Shown here: one piece after another, positions 1 to 8,459 of the stretch
Layout of the letters: each line of letters begins with the position of its first letter
Position numbering within the stretch: position 1 is the first letter of the stretch
From: Solirubrobacter sp963736505
GTDB taxonomy: Bacteria > Actinomycetota > Thermoleophilia > Solirubrobacterales > Solirubrobacteraceae
Direction of reading: 5' to 3'
NCBI GenBank assembly: GCA_963736505.1
Contig: CAVTOZ010000002.1
Coordinates: 294,892-358,891 of the forward strand
DNA: 64,000 nucleotides
Program-made: the position numbers and the translations under genes
The notes under the pieces: model-generated
The model's input: the letters and a program-made list of their open reading frames with translations, nothing else
The model's database searches: none
Told to the model about the DNA's origin: nothing

Positions 1-843
1 GAAGCGGTCCAGGAACGGGAGCGCGGTGTACGCCAGCTCGCCCGCGTGCGCGTCGAGCCACGCCTCCAGCTCGGGCTCCATCCAGCCCGCCAGCAGTACG
101 TGGAACGCGTCGGCGGCGCCGGAGCGCAGCAGCGCGTCGAGCAGTAGCACGCCGCCCTTCTTCGCCTTCAGCTGGCCGAACAGCCCGAGCACGCGCCGGC
201 CGCCGATCCCGGCGCGCCACGCGGCCGCCCGCTCGCGGTCGCTCGGCGCCAGCTCCCAGCCGGAGAAGTCGATCCCGTTCGGGATCCAGCGCGCCTGCAC
301 GCCCGGGTGCAGCGCGGTGATCTTCTCGACCTTGTCGCGCGAGACCGCGCACACGAGCGCCGAGCGCGCCAGCGCGTCGTCGAGCACCGGCCGGCGGCGG
401 GTGGAGAACACGGCGGCGTCGAAGTCGTTGCCGCGGATCAGCGTGATCAGCGGGACGCCGAGCCAGGCGGCGTACACGGGCGCGGCGACGATCGGGCGCG
501 AACCGCCGAACGCCACCACGTGCGTGACCGCGCGCGTGGCCGGATCGGCGGCGAGCGCACTCCAGGCGCGGTTGAGCGCGTGCGCCGGATCGCCCTCGAT
601 CGGGCACGCGAGGTAGCGCCCGCCCGCCTGCGTCTCGATCGCCCACGGCCGGCCGCGCTCGTGCGGCGTGAAGTGCAGCACGTCGACGGCGACGCCGCGC
701 CGGCGCAGGCCGCGCACGATCCGGTCGCACGACTGCGCCATCCCGCCGCGGCTCGGCGGGTAGGTCTCCGTCAGCCACAGCGCGCGCAGCCCGGCGGCCG
801 CGCGCGGCAGCTCAGGAGTCGTTGAAGCCGCCGCCGTCGTCAT
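1..843 (-). CDS. GT4-type glycosyltransferase, 3' end beyond window
   Basis: Reading the minus strand from an ATG at 843 gives 281 codons that stay open to the window edge, so the C-terminus is missing. The N-terminal Rossmann domain begins LRALWLTETYPPSRGGMAQ, the usual opening of family 4 (GT-B) sugar transferases with a Gly-rich donor-proximal loop. The acceptor domain continues with LIRGNDFD near residue 130 and WIPNGIDF, the typical link into the second domain, which starts LGLFGQLKAKKG. It overlaps the upstream Cys-rich gene by 32 bp and belongs to the same minus-strand operon as the second GT4 enzyme at 1929-3143, so a role in a cell-surface glycan is likely. Donor and acceptor cannot be told. 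Confidence 0.85.
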   Translation of the reverse strand, partial: MTTAAASTTPELPRAAAGLRALWLTETYPPSRGGMAQSCDRIVRGLRRRGVAVDVLHFTPHERGRPWAIETQAGGRYLACPIEGDPAHALNRAWSALAADPATRAVTHVVAFGGSRPIVAAPVYAAWLGVPLITLIRGNDFDAAVFSTRRRPVLDDALARSALVCAVSRDKVEKITALHPGVQARWIPNGIDFSGWELAPSDRERAAAWRAGIGGRRVLGLFGQLKAKKGGVLLLDALLRSGAADAFHVLLAGWMEPELEAWLDAHAGELAYTALPFLDRF

Positions 844-1168
844 CGTCGACGCCGTCGCCGAACCAGCGGTAGTCGGTGTCGCCCCAGTAGGGGTCCGACG
901 TCGCCCACCACATCGGGGCGTAGTCATACGAGCGGTACCAGCGGGTGCGGTAGCGGACCGGCTCGCGCGCCGGATCGACGTCCGGCCCGAGCACGGTCGA
1001 CTCCTCCTGCTTGGCCGCGCACTCGACGCACACGCGCGTGTCGACGCGCGGGGCGAGGTGCTCGTCGCACACGCGCCGCGTGCACAGCGAGCAGCTGGTG
1101 GTTGCCGCGGCGCCGCAGTCGCGCAGCGTGAAGAAGCCGCGCTTGCACGCGCACTGGTCGATGCTCAC
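812..1168 (-). CDS. small Cys-rich hypothetical protein
   Basis: This 118-residue protein starts at a GTG that forms a GTGA overlap with the preceding gene. Residues 6-50 hold about eight cysteines with His41, in pairs such as CSLC and CVEC, arranged like a zinc-binding B-box or treble-clef domain. The C-terminal half is rich in Trp, Tyr and Asp and ends in a DDDDGGG-like acidic tail. I recognise no family. Sitting between two glycosyltransferases and translationally coupled on both sides, it may be an accessory protein of the glycan locus; that is inference only. Confidence 0.6.
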   Translation of the reverse strand: MSIDQCACKRGFFTLRDCGAAATTSCSLCTRRVCDEHLAPRVDTRVCVECAAKQEESTVLGPDVDPAREPVRYRTRWYRSYDYAPMWWATSDPYWGDTDYRWFGDGVDDDDGGGFNDS

Positions 1169-1932
1169 AGCTTCTTCCTGCGTGAGGGATCGACGCGCTC
1201 GTACGCGACCGCCAGCAGCCCGAGCAGCAGTTCGAGGTCGGGCGCGTCGTCGAGCCGCGCCGCGTCCACGATCCGGCTGAGCCGCACGACGGTGCGGTCC
1301 TCTCCGGCCTTGACCGACTCCTTGCTGACACCGCGCGTGCCCGGCGGCCGGCCGGCCAGCGCGTAGTTGCGCGCCGGCAGCGACACCGTGACGGTCAGCT
1401 CGATCTTCTTCTTGGCCTTCGTCTTGCGCTTGGTCTTGCCGCTGGCGCTGCGCTTGGTCTTACGCGACGAGCGCACGTGGTCGATCACGGCGAAGCGGAC
1501 GTCGGCGCCGTCGACGAAGCGCGCGCGGCCCTCGATCCACGGATCGTCGTAGAACGTGTCGACGACCTTGTGGTAGGCGCCCTTGCGGTACGGCTCGCTC
1601 GCGCCGATCCGCTTGGCGCCGTGCTCGGCGCCGGTGAGGTCGATCGTCAGCGCGAGCGGCGTCTCAGGATCGTGGTCCTCGCGCAGGATCCCCAGCAGCG
1701 GCAGCGCCAGCTCGCGGAGCCCGTCCGGCACGTCGTGCTTGCGCGCGAAGCGGCGGGCGAAGAAGCCGCCCGCGCCACCGCGCACGGCCTCGACCTCGCG
1801 GTCGAACGCGGCGACCGGGCCGAGCAGCTCCAGCCATTCGCCGGGGCTGTGCTCGCCGCTGACGCGGCGCCGCTCGACGATCGCCTGCTGCTCGGCGGAG
1901 AGCGCCTTGAACTGCGCGCGGATGCTGCTCAC
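1165..1932 (-). CDS. hypothetical protein with basic linker
   Basis: I chose the GTG at 1932 because it forms a GTGA overlap with the stop of the upstream glycosyltransferase, the pattern seen at most junctions here; an ATG at 1959 in the same frame would add nine residues. The product is about 255 aa and soluble, with no signal peptide. A first domain carries an EWLELLGPVAAFDREVEAVR stretch, and a second beta-rich half (DLTGAEHGAKRIG onward) is interrupted by a Lys/Arg/Ser run near residues 155-180 (KTKRKTKAKKK). No family is recognised. The position in the glycosyltransferase operon is the only functional clue. Confidence 0.6.
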   Translation of the reverse strand: MSSIRAQFKALSAEQQAIVERRRVSGEHSPGEWLELLGPVAAFDREVEAVRGGAGGFFARRFARKHDVPDGLRELALPLLGILREDHDPETPLALTIDLTGAEHGAKRIGASEPYRKGAYHKVVDTFYDDPWIEGRARFVDGADVRFAVIDHVRSSRKTKRSASGKTKRKTKAKKKIELTVTVSLPARNYALAGRPPGTRGVSKESVKAGEDRTVVRLSRIVDAARLDDAPDLELLLGLLAVAYERVDPSRRKKL

Positions 1933-3143
1933 GCGATCGCCTCCATCGGCGGGATCCAATCAGCTTTCAGCCCCTGCGCGGCGTAGAGATCGCGCAGCTG
2001 CGCGACGCTCGCGTCCCAGCTCAGGTGCCCGGCCACGCGCGCCCGAGCCGCGGCCCCCATCCGCGCGCGCCGTTCAGGGAAGTCGAGCAGCACCCGGATC
2101 GCCCGCGCGAGCTCGCCGGGGCGGTCGGGCGCGACGAGGCGGCCGTGCTCGCCGTCGGTCATCAGCTCGCGCACGGCGGGGAGGTCGGAGGCGACGACGG
2201 GCACGCCCGCGGCCATCGACTCGAGGATCTTCAGCGGCGCGCAGCCCTGGACGGCGTTGCGCGAGCAGTCGCGCAGCGGCGCGAGCGACAGCAGCGCGTG
2301 CTCGCGCCACGGGGCGAGCTCGTCCTCCGACAGCGCGGCGTGCCAGCGCACGCGGTGGTCGATCGCGAGCTTCTCGGCGAGCCGGCGGTAGGGCTTGGCG
2401 CGCCGCTGGTGGACCGAGGCGCAGATCACCAGCTCGAGCCCTTCGAGGTCCTGCAGGCGCGCGAACGCGCGCAGCGCGGTGTCGACGCCCTGCCACGGCT
2501 GCAGCGCGCCGAAGTAGAGGAGGTAGCGCTCGGGGGCGTCCGGCGGCGGCGGGGCCGGCGCGGCCGGGACGTCGGCGCCGTTGCGCACCACGACGGGCTC
2601 GATCCCGCGCGCGCGCAGCCGGCGCGCCGTCACCTCCGAGGGGGTGATCACGAGCTCGGCGGCGTCGAGGCAGCGCTGCTCGAGCGCCGCGACGCGCTCG
2701 AGGATCGCGGCCGGGACCGCCGGGTACAGGAACGGCAGCTCGATCGACGGCAGGCCGTTGACCTCGTAGACCGCGGCGTACGAGCGGCCGGCGCGCTCGA
2801 CGATCGGCACGCCGCTCCACGGATCGCGGAAGTGGGCGAGCTCGAGCGAGGGCGCCAGCCGGTCCAGCAGCGCCGCCAGGCGCGCGCCGAACCCGGCCGC
2901 GCGCTCGAGCACGTGCTCGGCCTCGCGCATGTAGCGGACGATCTCCACCTCGCCCTCGCGCTGGTAGGCGGGCAGCCCGTCGCCGCCGAGCACGTACAGC
3001 AGCCCGCCGCCGGCCTGCTCGAACAGCGCCCGCGCGAAGCGGTCGATGTGCACCGCGCTGCCCTTGCGCGACGGGAACCGGTCGAACGACGCGTACAGCG
3101 CGCGGTGAGGGAGCGCTCCGGGCAGGCCGCCGATCCTACGCAC
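1929..3143 (-). CDS. GT4 family glycosyltransferase
   Basis: The 404-residue protein has the two Rossmann domains of GT-B enzymes. The N-terminal domain (about 1-190) includes SRKGSAVHIDRFARALFEQ, which matches the acceptor-side loop. The C-terminal domain starts RYLLYFGALQPWQGVDTALR, and near residues 295-330 it has CAPLKILESMAAGVPVVASD, whose KxxESMAAGxPVV core binds the nucleotide-sugar. Length is normal for GT4. It heads the operon that runs leftwards through 1, and its stop overlaps the next start. It is probably a cytoplasmic enzyme adding a hexose to a surface glycan or lipid; the substrate is unknown. Confidence 0.92.
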   Translation of the reverse strand: MRRIGGLPGALPHRALYASFDRFPSRKGSAVHIDRFARALFEQAGGGLLYVLGGDGLPAYQREGEVEIVRYMREAEHVLERAAGFGARLAALLDRLAPSLELAHFRDPWSGVPIVERAGRSYAAVYEVNGLPSIELPFLYPAVPAAILERVAALEQRCLDAAELVITPSEVTARRLRARGIEPVVVRNGADVPAAPAPPPPDAPERYLLYFGALQPWQGVDTALRAFARLQDLEGLELVICASVHQRRAKPYRRLAEKLAIDHRVRWHAALSEDELAPWREHALLSLAPLRDCSRNAVQGCAPLKILESMAAGVPVVASDLPAVRELMTDGEHGRLVAPDRPGELARAIRVLLDFPERRARMGAAARARVAGHLSWDASVAQLRDLYAAQGLKADWIPPMEAIA

Positions 3144-3146
3144 CGG

Positions 3147-4187
3147 TCAATTGATCCATTGCGTCGTGCCGGCGGCGGCCCCGGTGCTGCCGGCCGCCGA
3201 GAGCGTCAGGCCGGCGGGCTGGGGCGACGTGGACACCACCACGACCACACCGCCGCCGCCGCCCGCGGCATCCCCGGCGGCGGGACTGCCCCCGTTGGCG
3301 GTGATCGACGCGGTCCCGTTCACCTTCACGACGCGTGCCGCGACGACGATCACGCCGCCGCCGCCGCCCCCGCCGCTGAAGTTGCCCCCGCGGCCGCCGG
3401 CGCCGCCGGTCACGACCGCGCCGTCGAGCGTGCGGCCGAGGACCGCCGAGGTCGCGGAGCGCAGGATCTGCGTCCCGCCGACGGCGGCCGCCGGCGCCGT
3501 GGCGGTGCCACCGCCGCCGCACGCGGCGCTGGCGCCGCCGCTGCCGCCGAGCGAGTTCGTGGTCGACTGCGCGAGCGGGCCGCACGCGTTGCCGCCGCCG
3601 CCACCCGAGCCGCCGAGCGTTCCGGCCGCGAGCGGCAGGCCGCCGAAGCCCGCGACGCCGGTGTTGCCGTCGCGCTCGATCCGCGCGCCCGTGCCGAGCG
3701 TCAGCGTGCCCGAGACGAACACGCGGAAGCCGTTGGTGAAGAGCACCACGCCGGGCGCGAGCGTCATATCGCGCGCGTAGCTGTCGGCGCTCAGGATCGT
3801 CGGCGTGTCGATCGTGACGTCGCTCGTGGACACACCGAAGAAGCCCTCGAGGCCGATGCCGTCGGCGCCGTTCGCCCCGGGCGCGCCCGCGTCGCCCTTC
3901 TGCCCCGTGTCGCCCTTCGGACCCGGAGCGCCCGTGTCCCCCGCGGGACCCTGCGGCCCGGGCAGCGCGCGCACGCTGCCCTGGACGGTCGGGAGCGAGC
4001 CGGAGTTGAAGTCCTTCGCGGTCAGCGACCCGTCCTTGACCTTGGCCGACGTGACCGCGTTCGGCTTCAGCTGCGCCGTGCCGACGCTGTTACGGGGGAA
4101 CGTGGCCGCCGCGTAGGCGCCTCCGCCTAGCGCCATGAACACCGCGAGGGAGGACATGACGTTCGCGAACGTGAGATGGCGCCGCAT
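3147..4187 (-). CDS. secreted collagen-like, glycine-rich protein
   Basis: The 346-residue product opens with a signal-like segment (MRRHLTFANVMSSLAVFMAL), then a FPRNSVGTAQLKPNAVTSAK stretch that recurs in many Thermoleophilia exoproteins. A short collagen-like run of GXY triplets follows at about residues 77-110 (GPQGPAGDTGAPGPKGDTG). The remaining 200 residues are Gly/Ala-rich with GGSGGGGGN and GGAGGRGG patches, likely a beta-roll or adhesin-like surface domain. It ends 3 bp before the start of the glycosyltransferase at 3143, so it may be co-transcribed with the glycan genes and its product may be glycosylated; this is inference. Confidence 0.85.
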   Translation of the reverse strand: MRRHLTFANVMSSLAVFMALGGGAYAAATFPRNSVGTAQLKPNAVTSAKVKDGSLTAKDFNSGSLPTVQGSVRALPGPQGPAGDTGAPGPKGDTGQKGDAGAPGANGADGIGLEGFFGVSTSDVTIDTPTILSADSYARDMTLAPGVVLFTNGFRVFVSGTLTLGTGARIERDGNTGVAGFGGLPLAAGTLGGSGGGGGNACGPLAQSTTNSLGGSGGASAACGGGGTATAPAAAVGGTQILRSATSAVLGRTLDGAVVTGGAGGRGGNFSGGGGGGGVIVVAARVVKVNGTASITANGGSPAAGDAAGGGGGVVVVVSTSPQPAGLTLSAAGSTGAAAGTTQWIN

Positions 4188-4256
4188 GGCTGCTCCGATC
4201 CAGGCCGGGCGAGTGAACGTACCTTCACCTTGGGGGATCGCGCAAGCGCCCGCGGC

Positions 4257-5285
4257 TCAGCCGACGACGGACGGGGAGTAGACGGTCCAGCTGCCGCTCG
4301 CGTTCGTCGCCGTCACCGCGCACGCGAGCATCGGGATCTCGCGCGGAGCGTGCCCGCCCCGCAGGTAGTGCCGCGTCGTCGCGCCCTTCAGCGGCCGCAT
4401 CGGATGCGAGATCCCCTGCACCAGCTGGCCGCTCACGCGCGGGACGCCCCAGGCGTACGTCAGCTTCGCCTTCGAGCCCCGGAAGGCCGGCGCGACGCAG
4501 GTGAGCCGGCTCGTGCCCCTGAGCTTCACCTTGCCGGTGGTGTACGGGGCCAGGACCGGGCTCGGATCGGTCAGGAACGGGCGCAGGCGCGAGACGCGCA
4601 TCCACACCGACGGCGCCGCGTGGAGCCCGCAGTCGTTGCCCTCGCCCCCAGGCCCCCAGCTCGTCACGCCGATCTGGACGGGGCCGTTGGGTCCCTGGGC
4701 CAGCAGCGGCCCGCCCGCGTCGCCGGCGCACGGCTGCGTGAGCGTGGCGTCGCCGTCGAGATCCTGCGCGCAGATGTCCTGCGTCGTCGCGCACGCCGGC
4801 GGGCCGACGAGCGTGAGGACGCCGCCCTGCAGCGGCGTGGACGCCGGGAAGTCGCTGCCGCGGATCGGCGCCGAGATGCCGTAGCCGAGCACGCGCACCG
4901 ACGTGCCCGGGAGCTCCAGCGCCGCGTCGCCCGGCCCAGCGATCGCCACCGGCGCGATGCCGGCGACCGGCTTCGTGAGCACGACCAGCCCGACGTCGTC
5001 GGCCGCGGTGGCGGCCTCCGGATTGCGCGGGCCGGACGGGAGCGTGTACCTGCGGCCTGGAGCCGAGGCGAAACCTTTGACGTTGTGGTAGGCGGTGTCC
5101 GGGAGCGGGCCCGCGCCACCGCCGTCCACGCCGATGACGACCTCGAAGCTGCGCGGATCGGCGCCGTCGAGGCAGTGCGCCGCGTTCAGCACGCGGTCGG
5201 GCGCGATCAGCCGCGGCGGCGAGGACTCCGAGCAGTCGCATCGGGCGACGCTGCGGCCGGCCGTCGTCGCCGGGCAATCGGTCAT
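4257..5285 (-). CDS. trypsin-like (S1) protein lacking the catalytic serine
   Basis: I start at the ATG at 5285, which overlaps the preceding stop as ATGA, giving 342 aa. The S1 chymotrypsin fold is clear: APDRVLNAAHC holds the catalytic His and ADDVGLVVL the catalytic Asp. The active-site loop reads QPCAGDAGGPLLA, so the serine of GDSGGP is alanine, encoded GCG at about 4718-4720. Either the protein is a pseudoprotease (a binding or scaffold role), or the base is an assembly error. No signal peptide is visible at the chosen start, and the usual N-terminal strand before CGGTL is replaced by a Cys-rich segment, so export is uncertain. A C-terminal Ig-like domain follows (residues about 250-342). 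The paralogue at 57823 keeps its serine. Confidence 0.82.
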   Translation of the reverse strand: MTDCPATTAGRSVARCDCSESSPPRLIAPDRVLNAAHCLDGADPRSFEVVIGVDGGGAGPLPDTAYHNVKGFASAPGRRYTLPSGPRNPEAATAADDVGLVVLTKPVAGIAPVAIAGPGDAALELPGTSVRVLGYGISAPIRGSDFPASTPLQGGVLTLVGPPACATTQDICAQDLDGDATLTQPCAGDAGGPLLAQGPNGPVQIGVTSWGPGGEGNDCGLHAAPSVWMRVSRLRPFLTDPSPVLAPYTTGKVKLRGTSRLTCVAPAFRGSKAKLTYAWGVPRVSGQLVQGISHPMRPLKGATTRHYLRGGHAPREIPMLACAVTATNASGSWTVYSPSVVG

Positions 5286-5545
5286 GCACCCTGAACTTTG
5301 CGGTGAGCCTGCAGATGTCGCGCGCCCGCAGGCGAAAGCGAGATCATCGGCTCGCTGCCGGGCGCGCGGCGACGCGCGATGAAGCCGCGGTCGTTCGCGT
5401 CCTCCCACACCGGCAGCCGCGGGCACGAGGTCTTCCAGACGTCGAGGACCTCGCTATAGGGCCGGGGCTCGCGGCCGACCCACTCGAGCAGATCGAGGAT
5501 CAGCGTGTCGAGCACGGTCTCGGATGGCGAGGGCGGAAGGCTCAC
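5282..5545 (-). CDS. small hypothetical protein upstream of the S1 protein
   Basis: An 87-residue soluble protein, MSLPPSPSETVLDTLILDLL at the start, with a WVGREPRPYSEVLDVWKTSC segment and a basic C-terminus. The pattern of an amphipathic helix followed by a Pro-Tyr-Ser segment suggests a small winged-helix-like fold, but no family is recognised. Its stop overlaps the ATG of the S1 protein, so the two are probably translated together. Confidence 0.55.
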   Translation of the reverse strand: MSLPPSPSETVLDTLILDLLEWVGREPRPYSEVLDVWKTSCPRLPVWEDANDRGFIARRRAPGSEPMISLSPAGARHLQAHRKVQGA

Positions 5546-5656
5546 GGTCGTTGCCTGGAACGCTACGCCGCCCCGGCCAGGCGCGCCGAAACTCCAGGGT
5601 GGCGCGCGCGAAAGACCGGGCCGAGGCCTTACGACGCGCCCGAGAACCCGATCGGC

Positions 5657-5876
5657 TCAGGGCGGCTCGGCGAACGCGATCGCGTTCCCGTCCGGATCGG
5701 GGATCTTGACGTGGCGGACGCCGTTCGAGTAGGTCTCGATCGGTTCGTCGTCGATGCGCTCCGCGGCGAGGTGTTCGAGGAGCCGGCGGTCGCCCGAAGA
5801 ACGGCGTGTACCACTCGATGCCGGCGTCGAGATCGGATACCGGGACACCGGCGTAGAGATGCGTGATCGCGCTCAT
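5657..5876 (-). pseudogene. VOC (glyoxalase/bleomycin-resistance) family remnant
   Basis: The start reads MSAITHLYAGVPVSDLDAGI then EWYTPFFGR, the first beta-alpha unit of a vicinal-oxygen-chelate protein. At about 5790 the frame must change by one to continue with DRRLLEHLAAERIDDEPIET and end at HVKIPDPDGNAIAFAEPP, the last VOC strand with its metal-ligand-type glutamate. A whole VOC protein is about 120 residues; here only about 70 remain, so some 50 codons from the middle are missing and the join is out of frame. This is a broken gene made by an internal deletion, not just a sequencing slip. Confidence 0.8.
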
Positions 5877-5909
5877 GCCAGGTTCGACCATCGCAGCGCG
5901 CGAAACTCA

Positions 5910-6245
5910 TCAGTCGCAGGCGACGGGCATCCGCCGGAGGAACCTCGCACGGCTGCCGGCGGAGCCGCTTGCCGTGATCGAGAACCCGGCGCAGCGGGAC
6001 TCGGCGTTCGTGTCGAACCTCGCGTTGAACGTCCCGTCGGCGCGCGCGTGTGTGTTCTCGCGGGATCGGCCGCGGGGTCCGCGAAGGACGAGCTCGATCC
6101 GCTCGCCGGCGTTGAAGCCGGTGCCGTCGACCGTGACCGGGCGGGTCTTGACGAGCGTCAGGTGCGCCCCGCCGAGCGACGTCGAGGCCACCGCCGGAAC
6201 CGCGCAGAGACCGAGTACCGCGACCGCGAGCAGACATCGCCACAC
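5910..6245 (-). CDS. small secreted protein with IPT-like beta fold
   Basis: A 111-residue protein with a standard signal peptide (MWRCLLAVAVLGLCAVPAVA). The mature part reads like one immunoglobulin-like beta domain: PVTVDGTGFNAGERIELVLR followed by ADGTFNARFDTN, a pattern common in exported Solirubrobacterales proteins. A cysteine pair (residues about 86 and 110) could form a disulfide. It stands alone between the VOC remnant and the BNR protein terminator. Function unknown. Confidence 0.7.
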   Translation of the reverse strand: MWRCLLAVAVLGLCAVPAVASTSLGGAHLTLVKTRPVTVDGTGFNAGERIELVLRGPRGRSRENTHARADGTFNARFDTNAESRCAGFSITASGSAGSRARFLRRMPVACD

Positions 6246-6300
6246 GACACTGTCGATTCTACGCGTCGGTTCACTCTCACACTGTGTGAGATCGGGAAGC

Positions 6301-6323
6301 GCGGGCAGCCGGGAGCTGCCCGC
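6301..6323 (-). terminator. intrinsic hairpin after the BNR protein gene
   Basis: A perfect 9-bp inverted repeat GCGGGCAGC / GCTGCCCGC with a 5-nt loop (CGGGA) lies 10 bp past the stop at 6333 on the minus strand. There is no strong U-tract, as is usual in such GC-rich genomes. Confidence 0.8.
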
Positions 6324-6332
6324 GCAGCAGGC

Positions 6333-8288
6333 TCACCTCGTCGGGATGTTGAGCGCCTCCGTGTAGGTGTTCTCGTCGTTGGCCAGGGCCGCGTTGGTCG
6401 CGGCCGCCGTGCAGACGCTCGGCGGCTGGGTCACGATCCCGGCCGAGTCGCGGCACGTGAACAGGTCGGGGTCGCGCGTGTCCATCCACGCCGGGTGCGC
6501 GACGTCGCCGGCCGACAGACCGCTGTAGTCGCCGAAGAACAGGCCGCCGAACTGCGTCGCGGGCGCCATCGACGCGGTGGTCACGCGCGTGGTGCCGAAG
6601 CTCGTACCGTCGCGGGTGCCGGACAGGCTGAGGTCCGAGAAGCCGGTCTGCTCGTCGTTGCCGTAGGCGCGGTCGTAGAAGGAGACCGCGAGCCGGCCCT
6701 TCGGGTCGAACGCCGCCCACTGCCAGTACTGGTCGGCCTGCGGGTCGCCGTCGCGGGTGGCGGGCAGGCTGCGGACGTCGGCCGACCCGCCGGTGAACGA
6801 CTTGCCGCCGTTGGTCGAGCGGCTGATGAGGATGTCGTTGTTGCACGCCCCCGGCGTCTTGACGCCGGTGTAGAGCGGCTGCAGCGTGTCCCCGTTGGTG
6901 CCTTGCGGGACGCACGGGTTGCGCTGCTGCTCGTTGGAGTGGCGGTTGATGTACGACGCGAACGTCACGTCGATCTCGCGCGGGTCGCGCGGGTTGACCG
7001 CGGCCGACGGGTAGTTGGCCGCGCGGAAGATCGAGTTCTGCGTCTCGCCCTTCTCGGGCACGCAGCCGACGCCCGGATCCTGGCCCTGGTAGGTCTCGCA
7101 GTCGGGCAGGTCGTAGTAGTCGGCGACCTTGACGGGCGCGGAGAAGCTGTTGCCGCCGTCGGTCGACTTGGCGAGCAGGACCTGGTCGCGGTTGTCGATG
7201 CTCGCGGGCGCCGCGGAACGGTTGTTGTCGTCGCCCTCGCCCGGCTGTGCCGCGGTCACGTTGTAGTTGTCCCACACGACGTACAGCGCACCGTCAGGGC
7301 CTGTGAACGGCTGCGAGAACTGGTTGTTGTTGCACGCGCCCTGGGGCGTGGCCACGTCGTGGGTGTTCACGCACAGCGCGCTGTCGGCGCTGACGAGCTT
7401 CGGCGCGCTGAAGCTCTCGCCGTGATCGCGCGAGTTCGCCTCGTAGATATACGCGGTACCGTCGGCCGCGAACAGCGTCCAGGTCACGTAGATCCGGTCC
7501 TGGAACGGGCTGCCCTTGGTGTCGTCGATCGTCATGTACTGCTTGTCGAGCAGCGCCGCGCCGGTGCCGGCGACGTCGTTGAGCTCGGCGACGGGACGGG
7601 CCGGGAAGTTCCACGACGCACCGTCGGTGCCGGTCGAGCGGAAGACGTAGAACGCGCTCGACTGATCGGGGTTGTTCGAGACCGCCGGACCGCGCAGGAA
7701 CATCTGGCACGAGAGGTACGCGTTCCCCTTCGTGTCCCAGGCGACCGACGTGTCGCCGCCCGCCTGCCAGTACTGGCGCGGCACGCCGCCGAAGTTCGTC
7801 CCGCGCGTGAAGCCCATCGGCGGCGTCGAGTCCTGCCAGCTGCGGCCGCCGTCGCTGGAGTGGTAGGAGTAGCAGTTGCCGTCACCGCGCCGGTAGTCAT
7901 TCGCCGACGACACCATGTGCTGCGGGTTGTTGGGGTCCTGCGCGATCGCGGTCTCGTTCTGCGCCTGGCCGCGACCCTGCAGGTCCGGGTCGGTCAGGTT
8001 CAGGCAGTCCTGGTTCATCCGCACGTTCGCCCCGCGGTTGACGGGGCATCCGTTGACCGTGCTCGGCTGGGGCCCCTGCTGCTGCGGGCGCGCGTTGGGC
8101 GCCAGGCCCGCGCGCTGCGCGGCCTCGCTGCGCGCGAAACCGGACACCAGCCGTTGCTGGATCGGCTTCAGTGCAGCGAGCGGTACCGCCTGCGCCGAGG
8201 TGGTCGAGTGGCCGGAACCGAGTCCGACCGAGGCCGCAGCCACTCCCGAGACGGCCAGCGCGATCGCCGGCACCAGGAAACGCCGCAT
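6333..8288 (-). CDS. large secreted BNR/sialidase-like protein
   Basis: The start is the ATG at 8288, preceded by GGAGGAG at the right spacing; the open frame extends further upstream but lacks a better site. The 651-aa product has a signal peptide (MRRFLVPAIALAVSGVAAAS). The mature chain carries Asp-box (BNR) motifs of a beta-propeller, such as SSDGGRSWQDS near residue 145, STDGGNSFSAP and STNGGKSFTGG, and NETAIAQDPNNPQHMV at the entry of the first blade. Proteins of this form are often labelled exo-alpha-sialidase, but the sialidase catalytic residues cannot be assigned by eye, so a non-enzymatic propeller is equally possible. It is monocistronic with its own terminator. Confidence 0.85.
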   Translation of the reverse strand: MRRFLVPAIALAVSGVAAASVGLGSGHSTTSAQAVPLAALKPIQQRLVSGFARSEAAQRAGLAPNARPQQQGPQPSTVNGCPVNRGANVRMNQDCLNLTDPDLQGRGQAQNETAIAQDPNNPQHMVSSANDYRRGDGNCYSYHSSDGGRSWQDSTPPMGFTRGTNFGGVPRQYWQAGGDTSVAWDTKGNAYLSCQMFLRGPAVSNNPDQSSAFYVFRSTGTDGASWNFPARPVAELNDVAGTGAALLDKQYMTIDDTKGSPFQDRIYVTWTLFAADGTAYIYEANSRDHGESFSAPKLVSADSALCVNTHDVATPQGACNNNQFSQPFTGPDGALYVVWDNYNVTAAQPGEGDDNNRSAAPASIDNRDQVLLAKSTDGGNSFSAPVKVADYYDLPDCETYQGQDPGVGCVPEKGETQNSIFRAANYPSAAVNPRDPREIDVTFASYINRHSNEQQRNPCVPQGTNGDTLQPLYTGVKTPGACNNDILISRSTNGGKSFTGGSADVRSLPATRDGDPQADQYWQWAAFDPKGRLAVSFYDRAYGNDEQTGFSDLSLSGTRDGTSFGTTRVTTASMAPATQFGGLFFGDYSGLSAGDVAHPAWMDTRDPDLFTCRDSAGIVTQPPSVCTAAATNAALANDENTYTEALNIPTR

Positions 8289-8459
8289 GCACTCCTCCTC
8301 CATAGAAACGGCACCCACCACCGACCCGGAGGTGGGCCTACGACATGGCGATCGAACGTTACGCCATCGCGTCGAGGCAAGGAGCGAATGCGTCACCGTG
8401 AACTGACACCGCGCGGAGTGTGAGCTCAGGTCCGTCTCATCGGACCTTTACTGTCACGT

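Noticed and set aside
2025..4130. Very long plus-strand open frame
   Set aside because: It covers the minus-strand glycosyltransferase and collagen-like genes and translates as Arg/Gly/Ala-rich chain with no domain. High GC makes such shadows common.
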